DNA of 64,000 nucleotides from positions 48,158 to 112,157 of the forward strand of contig NZ_FOJM01000001.1 of the NCBI RefSeq assembly GCF_900111825.1, written 5' to 3'. The notes beneath the pieces were generated by a model. The model was not told where the DNA came from and searched no databases. It worked only from the letters and a program-made list of their open reading frames with translations. Shown in pieces: positions 1 to 7,424 of the stretch (position 1 is the first letter of the stretch; each line of letters opens with the position of its first letter). Made by a program: the position numbers and the translations under genes. The DNA is from Pedobacter suwonensis. Lineage in GTDB: Bacteria > Bacteroidota > Bacteroidia > Sphingobacteriales > Sphingobacteriaceae.

Positions 1-1
1 G

Positions 2-271
2 GGGATAGTGATTGCGCACGCAGAATTAGACTATATTTTACCCATCGTAATGAACGATAAAATTGCTGTCCACGTGAAAACATCAAGGATTGGTAATACA
101 AGCTTCGATCTTGAGTACCAGATTGTAAAGCTGAAGGGAAGTGAAGAAGTAATCTGCAGTAAAGGAAAAACAGTTTGTATAGCCGTTGACTATGCCACAG
201 GTAAACCTACGGCAATTCCTGAAGAAGAAAAACAAAAAATGCTGTGTTTTGAGCAATTGAGTAGTCAATAA
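2..271 (+). CDS. Hotdog-fold (4HBT) acyl-CoA thioesterase, 5' end outside window
   Basis: The reading frame is open from base 2, so this is the C-terminal part of a gene that begins before the window; the GTG at base 8 is simply an internal valine. The visible 89 residues fit the second half of YbgC/FadM-type thioesterases: a segment with DYILPIVMND, then alternating strands around SFDLEYQIV and a closing strand before KPTAIPEEEK. Such enzymes hydrolyse acyl-CoA thioesters in the cytoplasm. The catalytic Asp region lies upstream and cannot be checked, and the substrate cannot be predicted from this half. Confidence 0.7.
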   Translation, partial: GIVIAHAELDYILPIVMNDKIAVHVKTSRIGNTSFDLEYQIVKLKGSEEVICSKGKTVCIAVDYATGKPTAIPEEEKQKMLCFEQLSSQ

Positions 272-290
272 TCATCCTGCTGGACTTGTT

Positions 291-552
291 TCACTGAGTT
301 ATAGACTCAGGTTATTAATGAGTCCGTAGAGTTGCTGTGCTTAACTCTACGGACAGAAAGGTATAAACTCACAGAAAGGTATAAACTCAGGTTTATTGAT
401 GAGTCCGTAGAGCCGCTGTGCTTAACTCTACGGACAGAAAGGGGTTTTTACTGAGTTATAAACTCAGTTTTATTCATCAATCCGTAGAGCCGCCGTGCTT
501 AACTCTACGGATAGAAAGGGATGCCGTGAAACAAGTTCAGGGTAACGGATAA
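291..552. repeat. Triple imperfect tandem repeat with strong hairpins
   Basis: Three copies about 77-81 bp apart each hold a stem of TCCGTAGAG and CTCTACGGA around a 13-nt loop containing GTGCTTAA (322-354, 403-435, 481-511). Each is followed by AGAAAGG. Smaller stems of CTGAGT/ACTCAG occur at 294-310 and 450-468. The right edge (about 529-550, AAACAAGTTCAGGGTAACGG) resembles the repeat unit near 61041. The block fills the gap between two convergent genes and may serve as a terminator or a small-RNA source; this role is inference. Confidence 0.8.
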
Positions 553-557
553 ATAAA

Positions 558-1961
558 TCAATCTGGCATAATCTTTCCCGGATTTAATATTCCATTAGGA
601 TCGAAAACATGTTTAATCCCTCTCATTAAATTAAGGTGTATTTCTGAGTACTTTATGGGCATAAATTCTTTCTGAACCAGGCCAATGCCATGTTCTCCTG
701 AAAGGGTGCCGCCTAAAGCGGTGGTGAGTTCAAATATTTCAGCGATACCAGATTTGAGTTTGTTTTTCCAGTCCTCATCACTCATTCCCGCCTTAATAAT
801 ATTTACGTGCAGATTTCCATCGCCCGCATGTCCGTAACAAACACTCTCAAAGCCATATCTGGCGCCAATCTCTTTAATACCACTTACGAGTTTAGGTAAA
901 GCCGCGCGGGGAACGACTGTATCTTCTTCCTTATAAACCGAATTAGATTTAACTGATTCGGCCATTGTTCTGCGCATCCGCCACAATTCCTCTTTTTGAG
1001 CAGCTGTATCAGCAAATAAAACTTCCGTACAGTGGTGTTCTTCTAAAACGATGTTGGTTTTCTCGCAATTTTTAAAAATATCATCCAGGTCATCGCCATC
1101 AAATTCAATCATCAATAAAGCAGCCACATCTTCTTTTAAATCAAATTTAATATCATCAAATTTGATTACCCATTCTACGCCTTTCCGTTCCATAAACTCC
1201 AGGGCTGATGGTGTTACGCCGGCCCTGAAAATGGCTGAAACTGCAGCACAGGCAGCTTCGTTAGTGCTAAAAGATCCCATCATTAAAACCGATTGACCAG
1301 GCTTAGGCAATAGCTTGGTTACGATTTTAGTCACCACACCTAAGGTACCTTCCGAGCCGATCATCAATTGCGTTAAATTATATCCTGAAGCATATTTCAA
1401 GGTATTTGCGCCTGTCCAGATAATATCGCCGTTGGGCAACACCACTTCCAGATTTAAAATGTATTCGCGTATGGTGCCATATTTTACTACTCTTGGGCCA
1501 CCTGAGCCGTGCGCCACATTACCTCCAATAAAACAAGATCCTTTACTACTGGGATCAACCGGATACAAAAGGCCTTTTTCTGCTACTGCATTAATAAATT
1601 CTTCGGTAATTACCCCAGGCTCAACAGTTGCCTGTAAGTTTTCGGTATCAATATCCAGAATGGCCTTAAACTTTTCCATTGATAGCGAAACCCCGCCATA
1701 AATGGGCAAGGCAGCGCCACTTAAGCCTGTTCCACCTCCACGGGGTGTAACCGGAACATGATGGGCATTGCAGATTTTCAATAAGGCCGAAACCTCTTCC
1801 GGCGTAGTGGGCTTAACCACCACCTCCGGCTGATAGCGTAAATCTTCAGTTTCATCATGGCTATATTTTTCGAGGTTTTCGGTGTCTGTGAAAACTTTAT
1901 CGGCACCAATTGCTGATGTGATTGCTGCTAAAATTTCGTTATTTATAGGGGTAAAATTCAT
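558..1961 (-). CDS. GlcD/D-lactate dehydrogenase-type FAD-linked oxidase
   Basis: A 467-residue flavoprotein of the GlcD/DLD family, oxidising a 2-hydroxy acid such as D-lactate or glycolate. The N-terminal FAD-binding domain shows PRGGGTGLSGAALP (about residue 75) and a long middle FAD_binding_4 region. The C-terminal oxidase domain carries HAGDGNLHVNI and TLSGEHGIGLVQKEFM, both characteristic of the family. I take the start at 1961 (MNFTPINNE) and not the ATG at 1994, because the longer form would overlap folB by 32 bases; with this start the gap to folB is one base. It is probably translated after folB from the same message. D-lactate and glycolate cannot be told apart from sequence. Confidence 0.88.
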   Translation of the reverse strand: MNFTPINNEILAAITSAIGADKVFTDTENLEKYSHDETEDLRYQPEVVVKPTTPEEVSALLKICNAHHVPVTPRGGGTGLSGAALPIYGGVSLSMEKFKAILDIDTENLQATVEPGVITEEFINAVAEKGLLYPVDPSSKGSCFIGGNVAHGSGGPRVVKYGTIREYILNLEVVLPNGDIIWTGANTLKYASGYNLTQLMIGSEGTLGVVTKIVTKLLPKPGQSVLMMGSFSTNEAACAAVSAIFRAGVTPSALEFMERKGVEWVIKFDDIKFDLKEDVAALLMIEFDGDDLDDIFKNCEKTNIVLEEHHCTEVLFADTAAQKEELWRMRRTMAESVKSNSVYKEEDTVVPRAALPKLVSGIKEIGARYGFESVCYGHAGDGNLHVNIIKAGMSDEDWKNKLKSGIAEIFELTTALGGTLSGEHGIGLVQKEFMPIKYSEIHLNLMRGIKHVFDPNGILNPGKIMPD

Positions 1962-1962
1962 T

Positions 1963-2331
1963 TTAATTTGTTGCTGAATAACTAAGTTGAACAAAAGAAT
2001 GGCCGATCTGTCCGGGCATTGGCGGATGAAGCTTTTTTATGCCTACGTCAATCTTTTCTACAAAGGGGTATTTTTCAATTACTTTTGAGATGATATTATT
2101 CAAAACGGTTTCTAATAGCTTTTGGGTATTTTTCATCTCCGCAATAATAATATTGTTCAAATCTTCGTAATTAACGGTCTGCACCAGTTCATCATCAAAA
2201 CCCCTTGGCGTAAATTCGGTTGTTAAATCGATAATAAAATGATTTCCAGTTAGTTGCTCTTCAGGGTAATAACCATGCAAAGCAAAACATTTCACATCTT
2301 TTAAAGCTACAGTTTGTTTGAAATGGCTCAT
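1963..2331 (-). CDS. folB: Dihydroneopterin aldolase
   Basis: A 122-residue protein matching FolB, which cleaves 7,8-dihydroneopterin to 6-hydroxymethyl-dihydropterin and glycolaldehyde in folate synthesis. Family marks are the early HGYYPEE (catalytic Glu/Tyr region), VNYEDL in the middle, TVLNNI and the late KLHPPMPG strand with its lysine. Length is typical of the small octameric enzyme. It lies one base upstream of the GlcD-like gene on the same strand, which looks like tight operon packing and not a shared pathway. Divergent from gcdH. Confidence 0.9.
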   Translation of the reverse strand: MSHFKQTVALKDVKCFALHGYYPEEQLTGNHFIIDLTTEFTPRGFDDELVQTVNYEDLNNIIIAEMKNTQKLLETVLNNIISKVIEKYPFVEKIDVGIKKLHPPMPGQIGHSFVQLSYSATN

Positions 2332-2397
2332 GTATGTTCTTTAAGCTGTAAAATTAAATTTTTATTCATGAATTTAATGCCCATTACCGTAAATTGT

Positions 2398-2405
2398 TAC
2401 CTTTG
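2398..2405 (+). promoter_or_regulatory. Bacteroidota -7 element upstream of gcdH
   Basis: TACCTTTG matches the phylum's TAnnTTTG -7 consensus exactly and sits 39 bases before the gcdH start. No good TTG -33 element is visible at the usual spacing, so support is partial. Confidence 0.5.
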
Positions 2406-2444
2406 AAATGAACGCGGTTTTTTAACCAGATAATACAAAATTAC

Positions 2445-3635
2445 ATGAGCAAATCAGTGAAAAAAGACCTGTATGAGGCGCCAGACTATTATTTATTAGA
2501 TGAATTATTAACCGATGAACACAAATTAATCCGTGCTACGGCCAGAGATTGGGTAAAAAAGGAAGTGAGCCCTATTATTGAGGATTATGCTCAAAAGGCA
2601 GAATTCCCTAAACATTTAATAAAGGGACTGGCGGATATCGGTGCTTTCGGACCTACCATTCCGGTTGAGTATGGTGGTGCCGGACTGGATTATACTGCTT
2701 ATGGAATTCTGATGCAGGAAATAGAACGGGGCGATTCAGGCATCCGCTCTACCGCATCTGTCCAGGGTTCGTTGGTGATGTACCCTATTTATGCCTATGG
2801 AACTGCAGAACAGCGTAAAAAGTACCTTCCTAAATTGGCCAGTGGTGAAATGATGGGCTGTTTTGGCTTAACTGAATCGGATCATGGCTCCAATCCGGGC
2901 GGCATGGTTACCCATATTAAAGATGCCGGAAGTCACTATATTTTAAACGGCGCAAAAATGTGGATCAGTAATGCTCCTTTTGCCGATATTGCTGTGGTTT
3001 GGGCAAAAGACGAATCAGGCAAAATCAGAGGAATGGTGATAGAACGTGGAATGGAAGGTTTTTCTACGCCAGAAACCCATAATAAATGGAGTTTACGCGC
3101 ATCGGCAACCGGTGAGCTTGTTTTTGATAATGTTAAAGTGCCAAAGGAGAATGTTTTCCCTGAGATCAGCGGATTAAAAGGTCCGTTGGGTTGCTTAAAC
3201 CAGGCACGTTACGGTATTGCCTGGGGTGCTTTGGGCGCAGCAATGGACTGTTATGATACTGCTTTGCGCTACTCGAAAGAGCGTATTCAATTTGGAAAGC
3301 CGATCGGTGGTTTCCAGCTGCAACAAAAAAAACTGGCCGAAATGGTAACCGAAATTACGAAAGGTCAGCTGTTGGTTTGGCGTTTGGGCGTACTTAAAAG
3401 CGAAAACAGGGCTACGGCCGAACAAATATCCATGGCCAAAAGAAACAGTGTAGAAATTGCCCTGGATATTGCACGTAACGCACGCCAAATGCTTGGCGGA
3501 ATGGGTATTACCGGCGAATACTCCATTATGCGCCATATGATGAACTTAGAATCTGTAGTTACTTATGAAGGTACACATGACATACACCTATTGATTACGG
3601 GCATGGATGTGACCGGATTGAATGCCTTTAAGTAA
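2445..3635 (+). CDS. gcdH: Glutaryl-CoA dehydrogenase (acyl-CoA dehydrogenase family)
   Basis: A 396-residue FAD enzyme that oxidatively decarboxylates glutaryl-CoA to crotonyl-CoA in lysine and tryptophan breakdown. The three acyl-CoA dehydrogenase regions are present: helical N-terminus, a middle beta domain with GCFGLTESDHGSNPGGM and MWISNAPFAD, and a C-terminal helical domain with RIQFGKPIGGFQL and RQMLGGMGI. The catalytic base is Glu375 in YEGTHDIH, the glutaryl-CoA-type motif, and the tail TGLNAF also fits this subfamily better than short-chain enzymes. Stands alone with its own -7 element. Confidence 0.88.
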   Translation: MSKSVKKDLYEAPDYYLLDELLTDEHKLIRATARDWVKKEVSPIIEDYAQKAEFPKHLIKGLADIGAFGPTIPVEYGGAGLDYTAYGILMQEIERGDSGIRSTASVQGSLVMYPIYAYGTAEQRKKYLPKLASGEMMGCFGLTESDHGSNPGGMVTHIKDAGSHYILNGAKMWISNAPFADIAVVWAKDESGKIRGMVIERGMEGFSTPETHNKWSLRASATGELVFDNVKVPKENVFPEISGLKGPLGCLNQARYGIAWGALGAAMDCYDTALRYSKERIQFGKPIGGFQLQQKKLAEMVTEITKGQLLVWRLGVLKSENRATAEQISMAKRNSVEIALDIARNARQMLGGMGITGEYSIMRHMMNLESVVTYEGTHDIHLLITGMDVTGLNAFK

Positions 3636-3764
3636 GAAGGATTAAAAATTTTAGAATTTTAATGATAAGGAATACCAGATCAGATACATCGATATTTAAG
3701 CTTTAACTTGTCGAATAACTTTTAAAAGAGAAGCTGAAAAGAAATTTTGCTGAGGGCTTGATTT

Positions 3765-3969
3765 TTGGAAAAAGCCCTACCCTTTGTTATTGATAATCTA
3801 TTAATTTTAGAGCTCAAGGCGCATAAATATGAAAAACTATCATTCGGCACAAGCTAAAAATTTTATTGTAGCTTATAATTTCAATGTCGGATTATTGATT
3901 AATTTTGGCGCAATAAGTCTCCAGTTTAAAAAGATTTGCAATCCTGGAATGAATATAGATCAGGATTGA
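3765..3969 (+). pseudogene. Remnant of a GxxExxY-family protein, frameshifted and truncated
   Basis: Two short frames join into one known C-terminus. The first (about 3765-3845) reads LPFVIDNLLILELKAHKYEK and the second (3829-3969, 46 codons from an ATG) reads SAQAKNFIVAYNFNVGLLIN then FGAISLQFKKICN. Together they match the end of GxxExxY proteins, small PD-(D/E)XK-like proteins with an ELKA strand and a GLLINFG strand. The frames are offset by one base near 3841-3844, and the N-terminal half with the GxxExxY motif is absent. I therefore call it a decayed gene. No function remains likely; the rest of 3636-4087 shows no gene. Confidence 0.7.
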
Positions 3970-4087
3970 ACAAAGTCTAATGATTGGGATGATAACGTAT
4001 ACTTAATCTTAACTAATAAATAATCGGATCTGATTTTCCTGAGCTTTGATCACTAAAATCTTTAAATCCTAAAAATAATGATACAGA

Positions 4088-4465
4088 ATGGACTTTAAAA
4101 AATATACCTACATACCTGCCCCACCCGAAGAAGTTTATTTAGCGCTGACCAAGGATATCAGCATAAAATTATGGACCGGTGCCGAAGTGGAGTTTGAAGA
4201 AGTGCCCGGAACCGAATTTTCTTTCTGGGATGGCGATATTACCGGTAAAAACATCGAATTTGTTTATGGAAAGCAGATTGTACAACAATGGTATTTTGGA
4301 GAAGAAAATGAACCATCCATCGTAACCATTAAACTTCACGAAGATAAAAAAGGAACATCACTTGAATTTAGGCAAACCAATATTCCTGATGAAGATTATA
4401 AAGATTTTACGGAAGGAATTCAGGAGTATTTTTTAGGTGGTCTGGTCGATTTTTTTGAGGAGTAA
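4088..4465 (+). CDS. AHSA1/SRPBCC-domain protein
   Basis: A 125-residue single-domain protein of the START/SRPBCC superfamily, closest in feel to the AHSA1 (Activator of Hsp90 ATPase homologue 1-like) group. It begins with the usual IPAPPEEVYLALT strand-helix, has a WTGAEVEFEEVPGTEFSFWDG stretch typical of the domain, and ends with a long helix containing YFLGGLVDFFEE. These domains bind hydrophobic ligands or client proteins; the ligand here is unknown. Twelve bases separate it from the next gene, so co-transcription is possible. Confidence 0.75.
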   Translation: MDFKKYTYIPAPPEEVYLALTKDISIKLWTGAEVEFEEVPGTEFSFWDGDITGKNIEFVYGKQIVQQWYFGEENEPSIVTIKLHEDKKGTSLEFRQTNIPDEDYKDFTEGIQEYFLGGLVDFFEE

Positions 4466-4476
4466 CAATAGCATCA

Positions 4477-5298
4477 ATGAAAGCTCCAATTAATACTCTC
4501 CTTTTTTCTTTTTTGCTAATTGTCTTTTTATCAAGTTCCTGCAGAACCTACCTAAGCCCGGCTTTACCTGGAAATAATATGGGGTATCTGCCGCGTCAGA
4601 TGGAGGCCGATAGCATTAAATCGTTAACACATGCATCAGCCAGTTACGCCGGGGCGTCCTCTCCTGGAAATGGTAGCGTTTCATTTGAAATGGGTATGTT
4701 AAACATTAACCGTGCGCATACTTTTAAGGGGTTTAATGTTGCATATGGTGTGATGGGTTATTTAGGAAATGCTGAACACCTGTATTCAAATAATAGAAAT
4801 GATGCCAATGGCGATTACCCGCCCGCTTTTAACAAAAAAATGTATGGTTTTGGTTTAAGAACTTCTGTCGGTTTTCACAGTACTTCCATAAATGGAAATA
4901 CCGATTTCAGATTTATAAATTGGGAAAACGCACTAAGTACCGAAAATGGAGCATATGCTGATTTCAGGGATGAAATTTACAATGGTAAAGTTTATAATTA
5001 TGCGGGTGTTTCAAACAGAAAAAGATTTTGGACAACCGGACTTTCAACCGAGGTAATTTTCAGGGCCAGGCGCAACCATGATATCAAACACGCTTTCAGG
5101 CTGTTCATTGGTGGAACTCCGGGACTGGCCAACAGTTTTAAATACGGCCAACTCGCAGATCTTGATAAAGTAATCAACAGTTCCTCTGCATGGAATTTTA
5201 ACTACTTTTTAAGCGTAAAAAGATTTACACTTTCACTTGAAATAGCGAAAAATATAAATCTTGCCAGTAAGATTTCTCTTGGGTATAAATTTCAATAA
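4477..5298 (+). CDS. Outer-membrane lipoprotein of unknown function
   Basis: I do not recognise a family. The 273-residue product has a short basic N-terminus, a hydrophobic stretch and a lipobox ending FLSSSC (Cys22), so it should be a lipoprotein. The mature part is rich in Gly, Asn, Phe and Tyr with alternating strands (GFNVAYGVMGYLG, YGFGLRTSVGFHS, NFNYFLSVKRFTLSLEIA, SLGYKF). It ends on an aromatic-containing strand like outer-membrane barrels of Bacteroidota. A surface barrel or barrel-like lipoprotein is my best inference. Confidence 0.7.
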   Translation: MKAPINTLLFSFLLIVFLSSSCRTYLSPALPGNNMGYLPRQMEADSIKSLTHASASYAGASSPGNGSVSFEMGMLNINRAHTFKGFNVAYGVMGYLGNAEHLYSNNRNDANGDYPPAFNKKMYGFGLRTSVGFHSTSINGNTDFRFINWENALSTENGAYADFRDEIYNGKVYNYAGVSNRKRFWTTGLSTEVIFRARRNHDIKHAFRLFIGGTPGLANSFKYGQLADLDKVINSSSAWNFNYFLSVKRFTLSLEIAKNINLASKISLGYKFQ

Positions 5299-5346
5299 AA
5301 ACATATCAATGACAGAGCTGTTCTAATATAAATTAAAAGCAATATT

Positions 5347-5562
5347 ATGAACAGAACATTAGGAATTGTATTGATTGTTGTTGGCATTGCCATGCTCATC
5401 TGGACTGGTTTCTCTTATACTAAAAAAGAAAAAATTGTGGATGCAGGTCCCATTCAGATATCAGCAGATAAAGAAAAATCTGTAAACTGGCCTCCATATG
5501 CCGGTGGTATTATTTTAATAGCGGGTGTAATTGTTTTTGCGACTTCGAAGAACAAGAAATAA
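5347..5562 (+). CDS. Small two-helix membrane protein
   Basis: A 71-residue protein with one hydrophobic helix at residues 4-23 (LGIVLIVVGIAMLIW) and another at about 50-66 (YAGGIILIAGVIVFA). They are joined by a charged loop with DAGPIQISADKEKSVNWPP, and the tail is basic (SKNKK). Similar short double-spanning proteins are common in this group and usually unannotated. It lies 48 bases after the lipoprotein gene. No function is assigned. Confidence 0.65.
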   Translation: MNRTLGIVLIVVGIAMLIWTGFSYTKKEKIVDAGPIQISADKEKSVNWPPYAGGIILIAGVIVFATSKNKK

Positions 5563-5884
5563 TATTGAAAATCCTTTCTGGCTATTATTTTAATTGAGTT
5601 AAATTATAATCTGGTTGAGCTAGTTAATGCATTTAATAATATATTGATTTTAAATTACTTGTAATTTATAAGGTGCATTTATGCAATTGATTAACTCAGT
5701 GCTGTTGCAACCGGGGATAAGCGGAAACCCCGTAACCACCTGGACAAAATATTGCGGGCAAAACCAGGGTAAGCAATGTGCTTGTTGGCACTAACTACGA
5801 GCAAAGCAAAAAAAAATAGCCTGCATTGCAGAGGTGAAGACGATTTGAGATAGTAAAATCGTTATTGCATAAATGTTTTTTCAG
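5563..5884. other. Intergenic stretch without a recognisable gene
   Basis: About 320 bases between the small membrane protein and the interrupted repeat. It is AT-rich at first, then more GC-rich from about 5700. Short frames in the second half (for example one ending VLVGTNYEQSKKK at about 5819) look like coding debris, but I could not match them to a family. No RNA gene or clear promoter seen. Confidence 0.4.
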
Positions 5885-5921
5885 AAAACTCGTCATCTCG
5901 ACTGAAACGCGGTGGAATGGA

Positions 5922-5929
5922 GAGATCTA
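5922..5929. repeat. Left 8-bp target-site duplication of the IS
   Basis: GAGATCTA directly precedes the left inverted repeat and is identical to 7360-7367. Eight bases is the duplication length known for ISL3-family elements. Confidence 0.9.
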
Positions 5930-5952
5930 GGATCAAGCGGAATTCTTGGGGG
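5930..5952 (+). repeat. Inverted repeat at the left IS end
   Basis: Twenty-three bases beginning GGATCAAGCGGAATTC and ending in five G. They are a perfect inverted match to 7337-7359. Confidence 0.93.
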
Positions 5953-5958
5953 AAGCTT

Positions 5959-6942
5959 TTAAGCGTATATTTTTGATAATCTGAAAAGAAAGAAATTGAT
6001 GTCTCTGACGCCTCTGGATGTTGCTCTGAACGCTTTGACTTTGGCATTGAAGGATTCGGCCGATGCATTTGTACCTCTGTTAATGAAGAAGTTTAAAATC
6101 GAAAGGTAATGTGACTGTATTGACCTGGCCACCGTACGGAAAGCTTCAATCCCGCAATCCTCAACCTGATTGTACTATAATGCCAGCTTTTTAAAGGCTT
6201 GTTCTTTACTCTTGCAGACTTTAAAGATATCCCCGAGCCTTAGTGATAGTTCATAAGCATGTTTCAATTGCGGATATCGTTCAAACAATAGTTCAGCACG
6301 TTTGCTTTGTACGGCTGTCCATTTTGAATGGTGTTTGAAAAGCAGGTATCTGCTTCTGGCAAGTAGTTGTTTGAGCGTATCTCCGTTAGAAAGCACCTCT
6401 GGCTGATAACCTGCTTTGTTCTTCCTGGCCTGCGCAACAGCCTGGTTTTCAAGATCCAGGGCAGCCCAGCGGTACTTTATCCTGCATTCCTGAACTGCAT
6501 CATAAGCCAGTTTCTGTACATGGAAGCGATCAATTACCCGGTGTGCATTGACAAAACACCGCTTAATGGCCAGTTGCATATTTGCAGCCATGTCCATGGT
6601 TACCTCCTGTACACGTTTTCTAGAACGCTCAGGAATCTTCTTAAGCACACCGATGATATCTTCTGCTACAGTTCCCTTTATCATTGCTACGATGGCCCCT
6701 TTGCGGCCTTTTGCTTCCTTATTGGTAATGATGGTATAAAGTTCTCCGTTGGATAAGGCGGTCTCATCAATGCTCAGCCTGCTGCTTAGGTTACCAGCAA
6801 AAAGCATCCATTCATGGGCATGGTCCTTTTGATCCCAGCCAGAATAATCGCTGATATGTTCTTTGTACTGCTCCTGGAGCTGCTTGCCCTCAACCTGGAA
6901 ATAATGCCCAAGGTGATAGCAGCTGATGGGATGGTTATCCAA
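5959..6942 (-). pseudogene. ISL3-type DDE transposase broken by an amber codon
   Basis: Starting at a TTG at 6942, the frame runs 255 codons to a TAG at 6175-6177. It then continues in the same frame for 72 codons to a TAA at 5959-5961, reading YNQVEDCGIEAFRTVARSIQ and later TNASAESFNAKVKAF. That second part is the normal C-terminus, with the final catalytic Glu in NASAES, so a single codon (probably TGG in the parent, giving LALWYN) has become TAG. The first part carries LSIDETALSNGELY, TMDMAANMQLAIK and VIDRFHVQKLAYDAVQ, the ISL3 DDE signatures. The broken protein lacks the last acidic residue and should be inactive. Confidence 0.88.
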
Positions 6943-7288
6943 ATATTCCTTTTAAAAAAAGACCGAATTCCGTTGTCATTCGCGCCCCTTTTCTGATCAG
7001 ATCCCAGTCCCTGCTGATGATTGCATTGGTCTTTTTAACCGTCCAGCGCCGTCTTTTGATGCGAAGGGCTACTTTTTGTCCGCGGATGGGAAAGTCCTGG
7101 ATGCTAACCTCAGGAAAGAATCCCTTGGATTCAAGATCTTCCTTCAGGTAGCCTGAAGGTGCGATATTCTTCTCTTCCAGATAGATCTGCAGCTCTTTCT
7201 GTTCCTTTTCAACTTTGGTCAGTTCGAAATAATCCAGGATCCCATCGGGAAGTAATAAACTAATAAGGGTTTGCTCGGCTTGGTTCAA
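6935..7288 (-). CDS. ISAon1-type transposase N-terminal region protein
   Basis: A 117-residue product starting next to the right inverted repeat. It opens with a helical part (TLISLLLPDGILDYFELTKV) and has a strongly basic patch ALRIKRRRWTVKKTNAIISR, suiting DNA end recognition. Its stop overlaps the TTG start of the transposase by 8 bases. The transposase lies in the +1 frame, and a TAA stands in that frame just upstream of the TTG. The two are therefore most simply joined by termination-reinitiation or a +1 shift on the A run near 6951-6960, not by the usual -1 slip. Confidence 0.85.
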   Translation of the reverse strand: MNQAEQTLISLLLPDGILDYFELTKVEKEQKELQIYLEEKNIAPSGYLKEDLESKGFFPEVSIQDFPIRGQKVALRIKRRRWTVKKTNAIISRDWDLIRKGARMTTEFGLFLKGIFG

Positions 7289-7336
7289 TGTAAATCAGTA
7301 ATTGTTCAGAATACAAAGGAACAAATTATTCTTTCC

Positions 7337-7359
7337 CCCCCAAGAATTCCGCTTGATCC
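7337..7359 (-). repeat. Inverted repeat at the right IS end
   Basis: Perfect inverted copy of 5930-5952. A run of seven C (7335-7341) marks its inner edge. Confidence 0.93.
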
Positions 7360-7367
7360 GAGATCTA
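7360..7367. repeat. Right 8-bp target-site duplication of the IS
   Basis: GAGATCTA, identical to 5922-5929. Confidence 0.9.
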
Positions 7368-7424
7368 CCAAATAGATTTCCCGACTTCGCTGCACTTCGC
7401 TCGAAATGACGAGTTTTTAAAAAT

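Larger units (their letters stand above)
5930..7359 (-). mobile_element. ISL3-family insertion sequence, ISAon1-like, with defective transposase
   Basis: A 1430-bp element bounded by 23-bp perfect inverted repeats and an 8-bp direct duplication (GAGATCTA). It holds two minus-strand frames: an N-terminal-region protein (6935-7288) and the DDE transposase (5959-6942). The two-frame layout and the wording of both proteins match what is annotated as ISAon1 in Bacteroidota, and the DDE part resembles the ISL3 transposase domain. The identical duplications and repeats suggest a fairly recent insertion. However, the transposase has an in-frame amber codon, so this copy should not move unless helped in trans. 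Confidence 0.92.
5885..7417. repeat. Palindromic intergenic repeat split by an insertion sequence
   Basis: The outer arms AAAACTCGTCATCTCGA (5885-5901) and TCGAAATGACGAGTTTT (7401-7417) are inverted copies with one mismatch. With the IS and one target copy removed they enclose roughly 60 bases with GGAATGGAGAGATCT and AGATTTCCCGACTTC. The same inner words occur in inverted order in the element at 48810-48900, so this is one copy of a dispersed family. The IS at 5930-7359 landed inside it. Confidence 0.75.

Noticed and set aside
291..552. CRISPR-like regular spacing of three repeats
   Set aside because: Repeats are imperfect, spacers are themselves related, only three units, and no cas genes are in the window.
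3753..3778. Hairpin AGGGCTT/AAGCCCT as a gcdH terminator
   Set aside because: No T run follows and the right arm lies in the decayed gene.
5862..6068. 68-codon minus frame at the left IS end
   Set aside because: It crosses the IS boundary, the target duplication and the interrupted repeat, so it is not a gene.
6950..6962. Programmed -1 frameshift heptamer (T TTT TTA) joining the two IS frames
   Set aside because: The transposase is in the +1 frame; a -1 slip leads into a frame that does not match the transposase.
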